Position numbers and translations under genes: made by a program | From: Gautieria morchelliformis | Lineage: Eukaryota > Basidiomycota > Agaricomycetes > Gomphales > Gomphaceae | DNA length: 64,000 nucleotides | Direction: 5' to 3' | NCBI GenBank assembly: GCA_015179125.1 | Contig: WHVA01000263.1 | Coordinates: forward strand, 62,001 to 126,000 | Notes under the pieces: generated by a model | Databases searched by the model: none | The model's input: only the letters and a program-made list of their open reading frames with translations | Told to the model about the DNA's origin: nothing | Shown: positions 55,311-64,000 of the stretch, piece by piece | Position numbering within the stretch: the stretch's first letter is position 1 | Layout: each line of letters opens with the position of its first letter

Positions 55311-55919
55311 TGGGCTATGGGCTTTCCCGCCATATCGAGGGGTTGTCCCTGCATGAGCTTCGTTTTTCCTTTGTTCTTTGGGTCTTTCACCCTTTTCCTG
55401 GTGAAGTCGATTAGTTGCATCTTATCCACCTCAAACTGTGAATTATGATCCTGCGACCAGTCGCTCACCCCTCCCCTTCTCGTCATCATTTGCTTCAGCC
55501 TGCTGTGCGTCTGTTTGAAGGTGCTGCCCGTGGCCAGAAAGGTTACATCATCGATGAATGTGGGGGCTAGCTCTCCTTTGTTCTGTTTTGCCACTTCTAT
55601 TAGCCCTGTGTTGTAGAAGTGGTATAACACTACTGAGATCGGGTCGCCCTGGTCGCATCCATTGTCGATGTCTAGGAGGTCAGATGTAAAATCATCGAAT
55701 TGGATTCTTGTCCTTCGTCCCTGGAGCCTGTTTTTCACCCAATTAGTATACTGTCGTGGCACCCCTTTCAAACACATGTCATAGATCAGCCTGTCAACCG
55801 CCACGCTCGGGAATGCCCCCTTTACATCCAGGAATGACGCAGAGACTACCTTCCCTTTCCTCCACTGATCTTTTATGAAGTCCACTGTTATGTGTAGCGC
55901 ATCCACGGTGTTTCGCCCT
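55283..55919 (-). pseudogene. LINE ORF2 reverse transcriptase core
   Basis: It contains SASFLDVKGAFPSVAVDRL, CDQGDPISVVLYHFYN and the catalytic FIDDVTFLATG. It joins the upstream endonuclease frame through a single TGA (FGG*AGRNT; CGA expected). Confidence 0.85.
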
Positions 55920-55921
55920 GC

Positions 55922-57709
55922 TCACCCTCCGAAGTTGGTGGATGGCAGGAGGTCGAGTGTTTCTGCGTAGTATGCTAGCGTCTCAGCTACGCACCCCGAG
56001 AGCGGCTTGGCCAACGTTTCCATCAGAGTTATGGGGCGATATGCCTTTGCTACCGCGTAATCGGGCTTTCCCGGCTTTGGCAGGGCAGTGATGGTGGTGG
56101 TCCTCCACTGCTGTGGGTATGTGTTATGGAGCAGGGTGGTGCGATAGATGCATCCTAGATAGGGAGTTAGTAGGTCTGCGCAATGTGTTAGTACCGCATT
56201 CGAGAGTCCTGATGGGCCAGCTGCTTTATACGGGCTCATCTTTCTGATCACATGCAGTATTTGCGTGTCTGTGATCGGTGTGAATTCTAACGCTGGGTCT
56301 GGGAAGGCTGCATCGGGCTCCTGACGTGTCTGTACCCCTTGTGAGGGGAAAAAGGACTTGAACAAGAGTCTGCTCTTGTCCGCGTTCTCCGTCACCCTGG
56401 ATTCCCTGCCGTCATCACCTATGACCTTGAGCAGTGGGATCCTCATGCGTGCGCCATCAGTCGATGGCCCTGAGACCAGCCGGTTTGCCGTCCATACCAT
56501 GGCCTCATCTGCATTCTGCAGCCAGTCCACCCAGAACTCTTGTTTGGTCGCCCGTATTAGTTCAGTGTACTCGTTCCGCTTGTCCCGGTACGCCTGGTGT
56601 GCAGGATGTTGTGGGTCGTTTCGAGCCCGTCCTGCATATCTGGCCGCCTTTTGCATTGCAGCCCTTGCCTGACTGAGCTCCTTGGTCCACCACCTTTTGA
56701 TGTATGGGGACTGCGTGGTGCAGGGGACAACGGCCTCGACCGTTGTGTTGATAGCCGTGGTGAGCGCTGTCACTCGCTCCTCTATCTCATTTGCTTCTGC
56801 AATTTCGTTGGGACAGGGGAGCATGCTTAACTGTCCTGATAGGTGTTCCCGGAACTTGGGCCAGTTCACTTGCCGCCAACGCCTTCTTGCCTGTTCCTCA
56901 GCCACTGGTACCGATACGTTGATCATGCTAGAGATGGGGAAGTGGTCAGTGCAGGGGGGTTGGAGAGCCGGGTAGGTGGTGCATTGTGAGAATAAGTCGA
57001 GAAGAGCCGTGCTACTGAATACGTTGTCCGGCCGTGTTAGGTTCTTGGTTGTGGTTGCACATAGGGTGGGGACGTCCTTTGGCAGCGCCATGAGCATGTC
57101 GTGTTGTGCCAGTAATTCCAACAATATCTGCGCTTTGTCCAGATTGGCAGCTGTGAATAAGTGCGCATTGCGCTCTTCGTCCCACAGCGGGTGGTGGCGG
57201 TTGAAGTCGCCCATCCACAACATCTTGGAGGGGTCAACGAGCCTCGCACCCCTACTGTCCTCCTGTATAGTTTCCTGCACGGCCTGAAGGCTGTGAGAAT
57301 TCTCGCAGTTGTTGTATATATTGAAGATCGTGATGCTGCCCGCATTGGTCTGTACTGCTACCGCTACTACGTCCTGTGATGCCACATCGATTTGTTGCCA
57401 CATGCTGGATTGTAGTCGTCGGTTGATGAAGATGGTTGCTCTTGTCTTTTTAGGGTTGTCCCTGTGTACGGTGGGTGTCAGGGAGTACCAACGGTGGTTC
57501 GCGCGTGTGTTGCCTAGGAAATCGAAGTACGATTCCTGTAATAAAATGATATCATATACATTAGGGTCAGTGGAATTAATGAGGTCCTGCTGGGCCACGT
57601 CGGATTTATTGAGGTTCTGCTGCCATATGTTCAATGTCGCGAGATTGCTGGGCGTGGTTGTACTATTCATGGTGGGTGAGGTTGGGGCGAGCGAGGATCG
57701 TTCTATCAT
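55922..57709 (-). pseudogene. LINE ORF2 endonuclease and RT N-terminus
   Basis: The 595-codon frame begins with an APE-type endonuclease (LNIWQQNLNKSD, IILLQESYFDF, WMGDFNRHHPLWDE, CTDHFPISSMI), then a linker and RT motifs 0-2 (SPYKAAGPSGLSNAVLTHCA, TTITALPKPGKPDY, AYRPITLMETLAK). The ORF1 end overlaps its start by 47 bp, which suggests coupled translation. Confidence 0.88.
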
Positions 57710-60265
57710 CGGGGTTCGTGCTGAAGCCTAGTTCGTCGAGCGATAGCTGTCGTATTGATGTTGCACTTCTTGTGTGGCCTCCGCGGGTGGTTGATCGCCC
57801 CCTTTGCTCCCTTGGTGGCGGCCCTCCCTGCAGCTGGTTCCAGTAGGTTGGTTGGCACTCCAGACGTTCTGGGTGCGTGCTGGCTGCCAGCCTGAATCGA
57901 GGTCGCGCTGTTGGCTCCGGATATTCTTGTCCTGACTCCTGTGTCGCAATGGTTGTTTCCCACGACTGTGGGTCTCTACTGGAAGGAAAGTATCGCATAT
58001 TAGTCTCCAGATACCTAGTCTGGATCCTCTGGGTGTGTTCCTTGAACTTAGGGCATTCTCGATCCCATGATGCATGTCCTACGTTCTCGCAGTTGACGCA
58101 TCTGTAGATTTTAGGGCCAGCTACCCTGCACTCCGTTGTTCTGTGACCCGCATTCCCGCATGTGCCGCATGTGTCGACGGTTTGGGGGCACTGTGCGGCG
58201 ATGTGGGAGGCCCCAATTTTTTGGCACTTGAGGCATCGCCTGGCCTCCTGGAGTTGCTTCCTGACTGATACCCTTGTGCTGGATATAAGTAGGCCACCTC
58301 TAATCAGTGTGTTTGCTGCCGTTCGGTTGCGTAGCTGGAGGATCATGTGTGCTGTGGACTGGGTTAGCGTGCGCTTTCCTGGTGGTTTGATCCACCGGGT
58401 GGAGATGAGATCTCCTTTCTCCAACCCATTGTTGATCTCGACTTCAGTTAGTTCCGTTTGAGATTTGGGGTCGAACCTTATTGGTATGAACTCAGCGACT
58501 ACCGAGTAATTGTTGGGTTTTAAGGTGGATGTCTCGCTGAATCTGGCGATGAAGTCGTTGGTGGTCTTGTGGGCCTGTAGGAGTTCTGCTGACTCCTCCA
58601 TTTGGAGCTCCAGATAGAGGGCGTTGCTCGAGAGCCTTTGTACACCTACCACTCTTGGTTTTTCTTGGTCATCATCCCATTCCATGTCCTCGATCGCCTG
58701 GTTGGCCTTGCTGAGTATGTCCGGTTCTGACAACCTTGTGATCTGGTGTTCCGTTGCACTGGGGGCCTTATCGATTAGTATCTGTCGGGCTCGCAGATCA
58801 CACCTAGCTAAAGTGCTCGACTGAAGGCTGACGGGCCTCGTTGCGCAGGCTGCTAGTGCGGCCGCATATGTTGGGTATCGTATGGCCTTGCTGGTTGGGG
58901 TCTTTTCGTTCTCATGTGCTAGCGATGGCTATGCCTGTGCTGTTACCGCCTCTACGATCCGCTGCGGTGTTCCATCACTCTCTTGTCTCAGCTCTTCAAT
59001 GGTGCCTGCTAGGCTTTCGGTGGAGTTCCTGATCGATGTTGTTGCCGCCTCGATCTGTTGAAGTACCGGGGCCAGTACGTCGTTCACGTTGTACAGCCGT
59101 TCCTTGACTGCTGTGGCTACTTCCGCTATGGTCGTCCTGTCGGCTCGGTCTTATTAACGTGGCGATTGCTTTTATGCCTTCTGCTGTGGTTTTCGGTATG
59201 GACGCCTGGGCTTCCGCTAAGTGAAGCAACGCCGTGGCGAGGTTGTGGTAGGTGATGGACTGTCTCTCCGGGAGTAACCTTTTGCTGAGAAGGAACTGGT
59301 GGGCGTCTTCTGGGGTTTGCGCTCCTCCATTGCCAAGGTTGGCCCCGTAGACCCTGTTGGCAGCCTGTGATCCCGTTCGTAAACTTTGGCTATCTGTGAC
59401 CACTGGCGTGCTTCGCTGTGGAGGCTGTTTTTTGGTGTTCCTGGCTCCTGCTAGGGCCGGCATTTCTCTAGGTGGTGGATGCCCTGAGGATGCTGGTGGC
59501 TTCAGCTGTTCTTCCCGACTCTGATTGTGGAGTGTTGGAATGTGTCGGTTTTGGTGTTTTTGTGAGCGTGGGAAATTTGGAGGATGTCATGGTTTCCGGT
59601 AAGCCGCTGGTTTGGCGGAGGGCTTTCTGGACGTCCTCCAGCATGGCTGCGTCTTGCAGCCTGACCTCCTCTGCCTGGTGGAGTTCCTTGCCGATTGCCA
59701 TTAGGGCGGCGGTGGTGTTGTTAAGCTGCGATGCCAGCTGATCGTGCTTGTGGTGCGTCAGCGTGCTTCGGTGCAGCGCCGCCTGCACCTGTTTGTTCAG
59801 AGCCTCTGCTATCTCGTGGTTGATGGCGTGAGCCCTTGAGCTCTTGCGACTGGAGCTCGAGTATTCCAAGTCCTGACCATCGTCTGGGGCTCATCCTTTT
59901 TGCCGTCGTCCCCCTTCAGGGACGATCGTTGTCGCTCTACTTCGTGAGCGTTGGTTTGAGTCGTGGCTTTGTGCCCGCTTCGACGTTGTTGCTCTACTGT
60001 CTGACAACGGCGAGACTTCTCTGCCCTTTCCTTTGTCTCTGGGCAGAGAGGGATGGGGGGGCGGTGCTGGCTCGTTGCCCGGCGTCGTCTCTTCCTTGGC
60101 CATGCTTGACGAGACGTGGTCAGGGTTTTCCTCGTCCTCTGCTGAGGGGACGAGGGCGGTGAGATCTACGATCTCCCTGTCTTCTATTGTCCTGGACTCT
60201 TGGTCCAGGGTAGCGTCAGCTGGCATGTCGCTGGGCTGCGCCTGGGGCGTGGACCTCGAGCTCAT
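57663..60265 (-). pseudogene. LINE ORF1 nucleic-acid-binding protein
   Basis: From the ATG at 60265 the reading passes an acidic/Ser-rich N-terminus, a TGA at about 59892 (KG*APDDGQ; CGA expected), frame changes near 59470 and 59150, then an open frame to 57663. It contains three zinc knuckles: CLKCQKIGASHIAAQC, CGTCGNAGHRTTEC and CVNCENVGHASWDREC (58055-58250). This arrangement is typical of Tad1/I-type ORF1 proteins. Confidence 0.8.
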
Positions 60266-60438
60266 CGCTCATGTCCGTCTTTGACTGCGTGGAATCATCA
60301 TGCTCGCAGCCGACAGTAGAAGGTCTACTGGAGGTCTCAACGATGTTTAGTCGTCGACGCAGCGATCTTGTTCAAGATTGCTTCGAATCCACTATCGGTT
60401 GGTCGCGTGGCGATCAACCGCAGGATAGTTCAAAAAGG

Positions 60439-60653
60439 TGTAAAGGATGTCGATCTTAAGACCTTGTATCACAAGGGCACTACAGAACTTGACCAACGAG
60501 TGGCATTCTGAATGCTACGTAGTGACAGGTAAGAGTAAGATGCGATGGGAACCGCTGGCCGGTTCCCACGCATAAACTATACAGTGGGTCCCTAAGGGGC
60601 CCACTGGGATTATGTAATAACTATTGTACATGCAGATACACGGGTTATTTACA
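60439..60653 (-). repeat. G1 5' LTR
   Basis: This 215-bp partner of 37496-37710 has outer end TTTACA followed by AGATG (60654-60658). The inner edge continues CCTTTTTGAACTATCC on the minus strand. I see no conventional TGG-starting primer-binding site, so the priming tRNA is unclear. Confidence 0.92.
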
Positions 60654-60658
60654 AGATG

Positions 60659-60760
60659 CCTTTTCTCCAATTCTGAGTATCGAGATGAAGTGGCCTCCAA
60701 TGTCCAGTGAGTGGAGCACGTTTTGGAGTTCAATTTTCTTCTCTCTTCTGTTTACCCATG
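60659..60760 (-). pseudogene. Copia C Pol fragment (protease/pre-integrase)
   Basis: This matches Copia B 15267-15370 and continues directly from the sequence left of G1, which is what proves the 23-kb insertion. It ends at TCTTC (60761-60765), the target of the next element. Confidence 0.88.
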
Positions 60761-60765
60761 TCTTC

Positions 60766-62731
60766 TGTCAAGATTGGTTTTTAGGCGTTAATTGAAATGA
60801 ATAAGAGTTTGAGTTTTTTGGGTTGGAAGGTGTTATAATTCAGACTTCAACGTGAAGTCGAATCGAGTGTATGATCGCTCTGATGTGAGCGGATCGTGTG
60901 GAATATGTGAGCGGTGAGGTGTATGCAATGCAGGAGAATGATATTCAAGCTAAGTAACTATGTGTGGAGATAATGAGTTCGATTGACTGGCTTTCTAGCA
61001 TACGTGCGACAGCTATTTATCCTCTATACGTGATGTGCTAGATCGAAAGGAATGTTACCGGCGCCGGTAGGTGGATGTGTGAGGCATGTGCTACGGGGAT
61101 TGGAGTGCCGGTTGCTGTGACGCATGTGTGTTCTACCTATCGAGTGGGAATGGAGACATAGGGAATGGGATATCAGACATATGTGATGTGTGGGGGGAGA
61201 GGGATGGGAAGCTCGTGATCAAGAAATATCAGAATCGGAATGTATCTATTCGAAGGGGAATGTGTGATGGAATGATCATCGTACTGATCCGTGGAGGCGT
61301 CTCGGTTTCGGGGTTCAGGGGCGGATCCGCTGATGGCTGGGTTGTCTATGTGCTCGTGGACCGGTGGGACATTGTGGTGTAGCGAGTGGACATATGTGCG
61401 TTCGAGGGGGTAGGCTGATGATTAGTGGCATGGGTTATGACATGGGGTTTTGGACAGGAGGAATGGGGATATGGATGGTGTTGGAATTGTAACATTAATA
61501 TCGTGTATTAGTGAACACAGCGAATGCCCGAATAACTTGTGCGAATAAGTATGCCGTTCGGCGAATAGGTGAACCAATAAATGTTCACAAGATAAGAGGG
61601 CTGCCCGAGTGGAGCTCGCCCTATCTACAGTTGTAGCGAAATGGCCCGTGGCACTTGACGATGTAACGTACAAGGTGTCATGGAAGGGTTGTCTAAGTAG
61701 TGACAATCCCTTCGCCGGCGAAGGCACTCCTTCGGAGCCCTTCACCGTCAGCACAGAAAATAGTTCGAAGGCTAAGGTAACGAAGATGAAGTATGAGAAC
61801 TCACCAGTGATGCCTAAGTCCTCTTCTGGTTGAAGATAGAAATCTCCAGGAGAAGGCTCAAGATGATGATCACAGCGAGGTCAAGTTTGCACAAGATGGT
61901 TGAACTGGGGAATATACATGCGAAATGCAAACTACTTATATCAAATGCTCGTAAGGTATCAGCGAATAGGAAAGAGGCCGTCATGAGTCAGGGTTGGATA
62001 GGGGTGCGCAGTCGTGATATAACATAGATGAAATAAACATACAATGGAGTGAGAGAAGAGGGAGAACATGAAACGATGGAGAGTGAAGGTGGCGAAGGCA
62101 CCTATGTACGAAATCATGTCTTGGGGCCCGCATATACACCGCCCTGCACGTGTTCTTCATCTACTGGGTTGATCCCACACGATCTACAGGTAGAACATCC
62201 CGCGAACACACCCTGCTCATATGAACACCAAAAGGGGGTTGGATCGAGAAGCTGTTGGAGCTACTGACGAGCCATCATGCTGTGTAGGGATGTCGATCGT
62301 GATTTGATGGTGTGCCTGCTGGCGAATGATGCGAGCAGCGAATGGCTGTTCGGCGAAATGCAAGGAAGGGTGAACAGAGATGACATAGGGGAGGAGTGGT
62401 CAAAGTGGAGGGCAAAGACGAGCGAAGATGGGGGAGGAGTGGCGAAAGGGGAAATGTGGATAACAAGGTCCAGGAAATACACAAGTCATGACAATCCAAC
62501 CATAGGAACACCATCGAAAGAGGGTTGAGCAGAGGAGGTGATAGGCCCAGCAATGACTGCCAAGTCAGTCCAAGGACGTCGATCGTGCTTTGACGGTGTG
62601 GCTATGGTAAATGGCATGAACAGTGAAGATCGGTTGCCGAACACGGCAAGGGCGATCGGAACGAACACGAAGGTGGAGTGAGAAATGGGAGAACAGAGCA
62701 TCTGAGTATGGGAAATAAACGCGTCATGACA
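60766..62731. repeat. TGTCA-family LTR (probable solo LTR), with nested insertion
   Basis: Ends TGTCAAGATT and CGTCATGACA and target duplication TCTTC (60761-60765, 62732-62736) mark an LTR-type insertion. Without the 702-bp nested block and its duplicated target it is about 1.26 kb. No conserved coding motif is visible inside, so it is called a solo LTR rather than a full element. Other copies: 1-492 and 41532-41659. Confidence 0.75.
60793..61494. repeat. Solo LTR nested in the TGTCA-family LTR
   Basis: This 702-bp insertion starts TGAAATGAAT and ends GGAATTGTAACA, with TTAAT duplicated at 60788-60792 and 61495-61499. The uninterrupted site is seen at about 41553-41560. It is G-rich on the plus strand, with no supported ORF. 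Confidence 0.75.
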
Positions 62732-62736
62732 TCTTC

Positions 62737-62944
62737 GTTGTGACTGTACTGATGTAAGATACTGCTTTCTTTTGTTGGCTAGGAATATGGTGCGAGGTGT
62801 TTTGAGCAATTGATATGTGGAGTAGTCGGCGATGTCGTGCGTTATGTGGTCAGTGCAGCCCAAGTCAATCATCCACTTGTTCGTTCTTGCGATATAGAAG
62901 CAAATTGAGTCAATTGCGGTGCCGGATGTTACATCGTTAGTGCT
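62737..62944 (-). pseudogene. Copia C protease fragment
   Basis: This continues Copia C after the TGTCA-family LTR. The protease site reads WMIDLGCTDHIT, with Leu in place of the Ser of DSG seen in Copia B (WMIDSGCTDHIT). Confidence 0.85.
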
Positions 62945-62949
62945 GTCGG

Positions 62950-63610
62950 TGTTACGTATCGAGATTTCCACTAAGTCGGAGCTGGAAAGGACAGCGGCTT
63001 CAACTTATAGGTTGCGCCCCCAATAAACTATCGTCCTAAGTATTTTGGAACTGAGTCGGAAGTCGGAAAGTACTGAACCAAAGGTTTGGTCGGAACTTGA
63101 TCCGGAACTGATGCGGAAGGCGGAAGACGGAAGGCGGAGAGACTGAGATCTTGCTAGACTCGCTGTGCTAAGAACAGGAGATGGAGCGAAGGAAATCAAG
63201 TATCGAAGGTGATTATCTGATTGCAGAATTAGAGACATACATGAGGGGGTTTTATACAAAGAGCTGAGACAACAGGTAATGATATGGTACTAAGCAAATT
63301 CCGGGGGAAGCGGAAGTCGAGTAGACAATGCGTGGGAACTAACTATTGGGAACAATGGGACTACAAGGGGGGTTCAGGGTAAGGTAGAACAATGGCAAAG
63401 AACAAGGGGTCGGGAAAACATATCTGACAACGAATTACAAGGGTGACCGGATATGTGGTTTTGATGAACGATGAAATGGGTCCGGTGGGTCCGAGTAATA
63501 GAGTTGAAAGAACAAGGGAATAGAACAATGGGCGGAATGTCGGAAATATCGGAGGGGCGGAAAGTGTTGCGGAACTGAAGGTCGGAAGTCGGAAATGAAC
63601 GGTCGTAACA
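62950..63610. repeat. Solo LTR in Copia C
   Basis: This 661-bp LTR has perfect TGTTACG...CGTAACA ends and a perfect 5-bp target duplication GTCGG (62945-62949, 63611-63615). It is closely related to 43094-43784. It is rich in CGGAA pentamers, notably at 63056-63150. Confidence 0.92.
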
Positions 63611-63615
63611 GTCGG

Positions 63616-64000
63616 GCATGTTTGTAGAGTCTCCCATGATGGCGGCGCTCACAGAAGCTGGTGCATCTTTTGCGTCACTTTTCTCTTTACCCTTCGCCTT
63701 TCCCTTCCTGTCGCCTGTCCCCCTTTTTCTCTCTGACTGCGCCTCTTCTCAAGACAAGCCACGCACCTTGTGTCTGCAGTCCTTTTCCCAATGCCCGGTA
63801 CCCCCACAGTAGTTGCACTTGTCCTTGCTGGACTTCGACTTCATGCGGATCGCATTTACGTTCGGTTGTGAGCCCTGTCGGAGCTCTTCGGATAGGATGC
63901 GGCTTCGAGTGCTCACCCAATCGATCTTGGAGAAGTCGGTAATGGTAGCGAGGATCGTTTGTTGCACGATCTCGTACGATGCGGGTAGGGCTTGGAGGAC
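63616..64000 (-). pseudogene. Copia C Gag fragment with zinc knuckle, cut by window edge
   Basis: The translation follows Copia B Gag: TILATITDFSKIDWVSTRSR, the zinc knuckle CNYCGGTGHWEKDC and a basic tail. The remaining Gag N-terminus and 5' LTR would lie beyond 64000. Confidence 0.88.

Larger units (their letters stand above)
53172..60436 (-). mobile_element. Tad1-like LINE inserted in G1 leader region
   Basis: On the minus strand, ORF1 (zinc-knuckle protein) is followed by ORF2 (APE endonuclease, RT, RNase H, C-terminal CCHC) and a tail of AAAAAT repeats (53172-53200). It lies between the G1 5' LTR and G1 Gag. The exact 5' end is not resolved; it falls between 60265 and 60438, and no target duplication was found. 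Several stops and frame changes make it inactive. Confidence 0.88.
37496..60653 (-). mobile_element. Ty3/Gypsy element G1, LTRs 23 kb apart owing to nested insertions
   Basis: Two 215-bp LTRs (37496-37710, 60439-60653) differ at five positions and are flanked by AGATG (37491-37495, 60654-60658). On the minus strand the order is LTR, [LINE], Gag, [G2 inserted in Gag], zinc knuckle, protease, RT [with solo LTR], RNase H, integrase [with transposase fragment], chromodomain, two extra ORFs, purine tract, LTR. RT before integrase and a chromodomain make it a Gypsy chromovirus-type element. Removing the nested elements leaves roughly 8.5 kb. Confidence 0.9.
34159..64000 (-). mobile_element. Copia C, host element of the nested stack (5' end outside window)
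   Basis: Copia C is the sister of Copia B. Its 3' LTR lies at 34159-34333, and its Pol and Gag sequence runs through 34338-35400, 35854-37495, 60659-60760, 62737-62944 and 63616-64000. Laid end to end, these pieces follow Copia B from its 3' LTR to about B position 15990. The gaps are insertions with their own target duplications. It is full of indels and stops and cannot be functional. Confidence 0.9.

Noticed and set aside
53172..60436. Target duplication for the LINE
   Set aside because: I compared the flank GTGGGCGGAGGG with sequence near 60270-60438 and found no convincing match, so none is claimed.

Overview
The window looks like repeat-rich nuclear DNA of a basidiomycete fungus, probably an Agaricomycete. 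The grounds are: GT-AG introns of about 41-67 nt, often with CTAAC-type branch sites; a large multi-exon type I polyketide synthase (PKS); chromodomain Ty3/Gypsy elements, Ty1/Copia elements and a Tad1-like LINE. The taxonomic call is inference. No rRNA or tRNA gene was recognised.

Layout. 1-2.6 kb: remains of retroelements (the end of a TGTCA...TGACA LTR, a LINE ORF1 fragment, two inverted LTR relics). 3.4-10.1 kb: two tandem, intact three-exon genes for a METTL7-like SAM methyltransferase, with a Copia element (A, 4601-8850, TSD CAAGC) in the spacer. 12.2-16.7 kb: a second Copia element (B, TSD ATGTC) inside an older, decayed Gypsy copy. 17.9-27.2 kb: the main host gene, a 20-exon reducing PKS of about 2,760 residues (KS-AT-DH-CMeT-inactive ER-like region-KR-ACP-terminal reductase), with a small putative membrane protein gene 36 bp upstream on the same strand. 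27.6-34.1 kb: no gene I can support; it holds a perfect hairpin, a three-unit tandem repeat and a fold-back element.

34.16-64.0 kb is one nested stack. Its host is Copia C, close kin of B, which runs off the right edge. Into it went a tRNA-derived SINE (35402-35841), a Gypsy element G1 whose LTRs now lie 23 kb apart (37496-60653, TSD AGATG), a TGTCA-family LTR (60766-62731, TSD TCTTC) carrying its own nested solo LTR (TSD TTAAT), and another solo LTR (62950-63610, TSD GTCGG). G1 itself contains a transposase fragment, a solo LTR, a second Gypsy element G2 (46528-52677, TSD CCCGG) and a LINE. Most insertions are supported by target-site duplications read directly from the sequence.

The PKS and perhaps the methyltransferases could form a small secondary-metabolite locus. 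The PKS would build a reduced, C-methylated chain and release it reductively. It carries one apparent single-base frameshift in a homopolymer, so its activity is uncertain. The strongest leads are the PKS with its split terminal-reductase active site, two intact unassigned ORFs carried by G1 downstream of its integrase, and the SINE.
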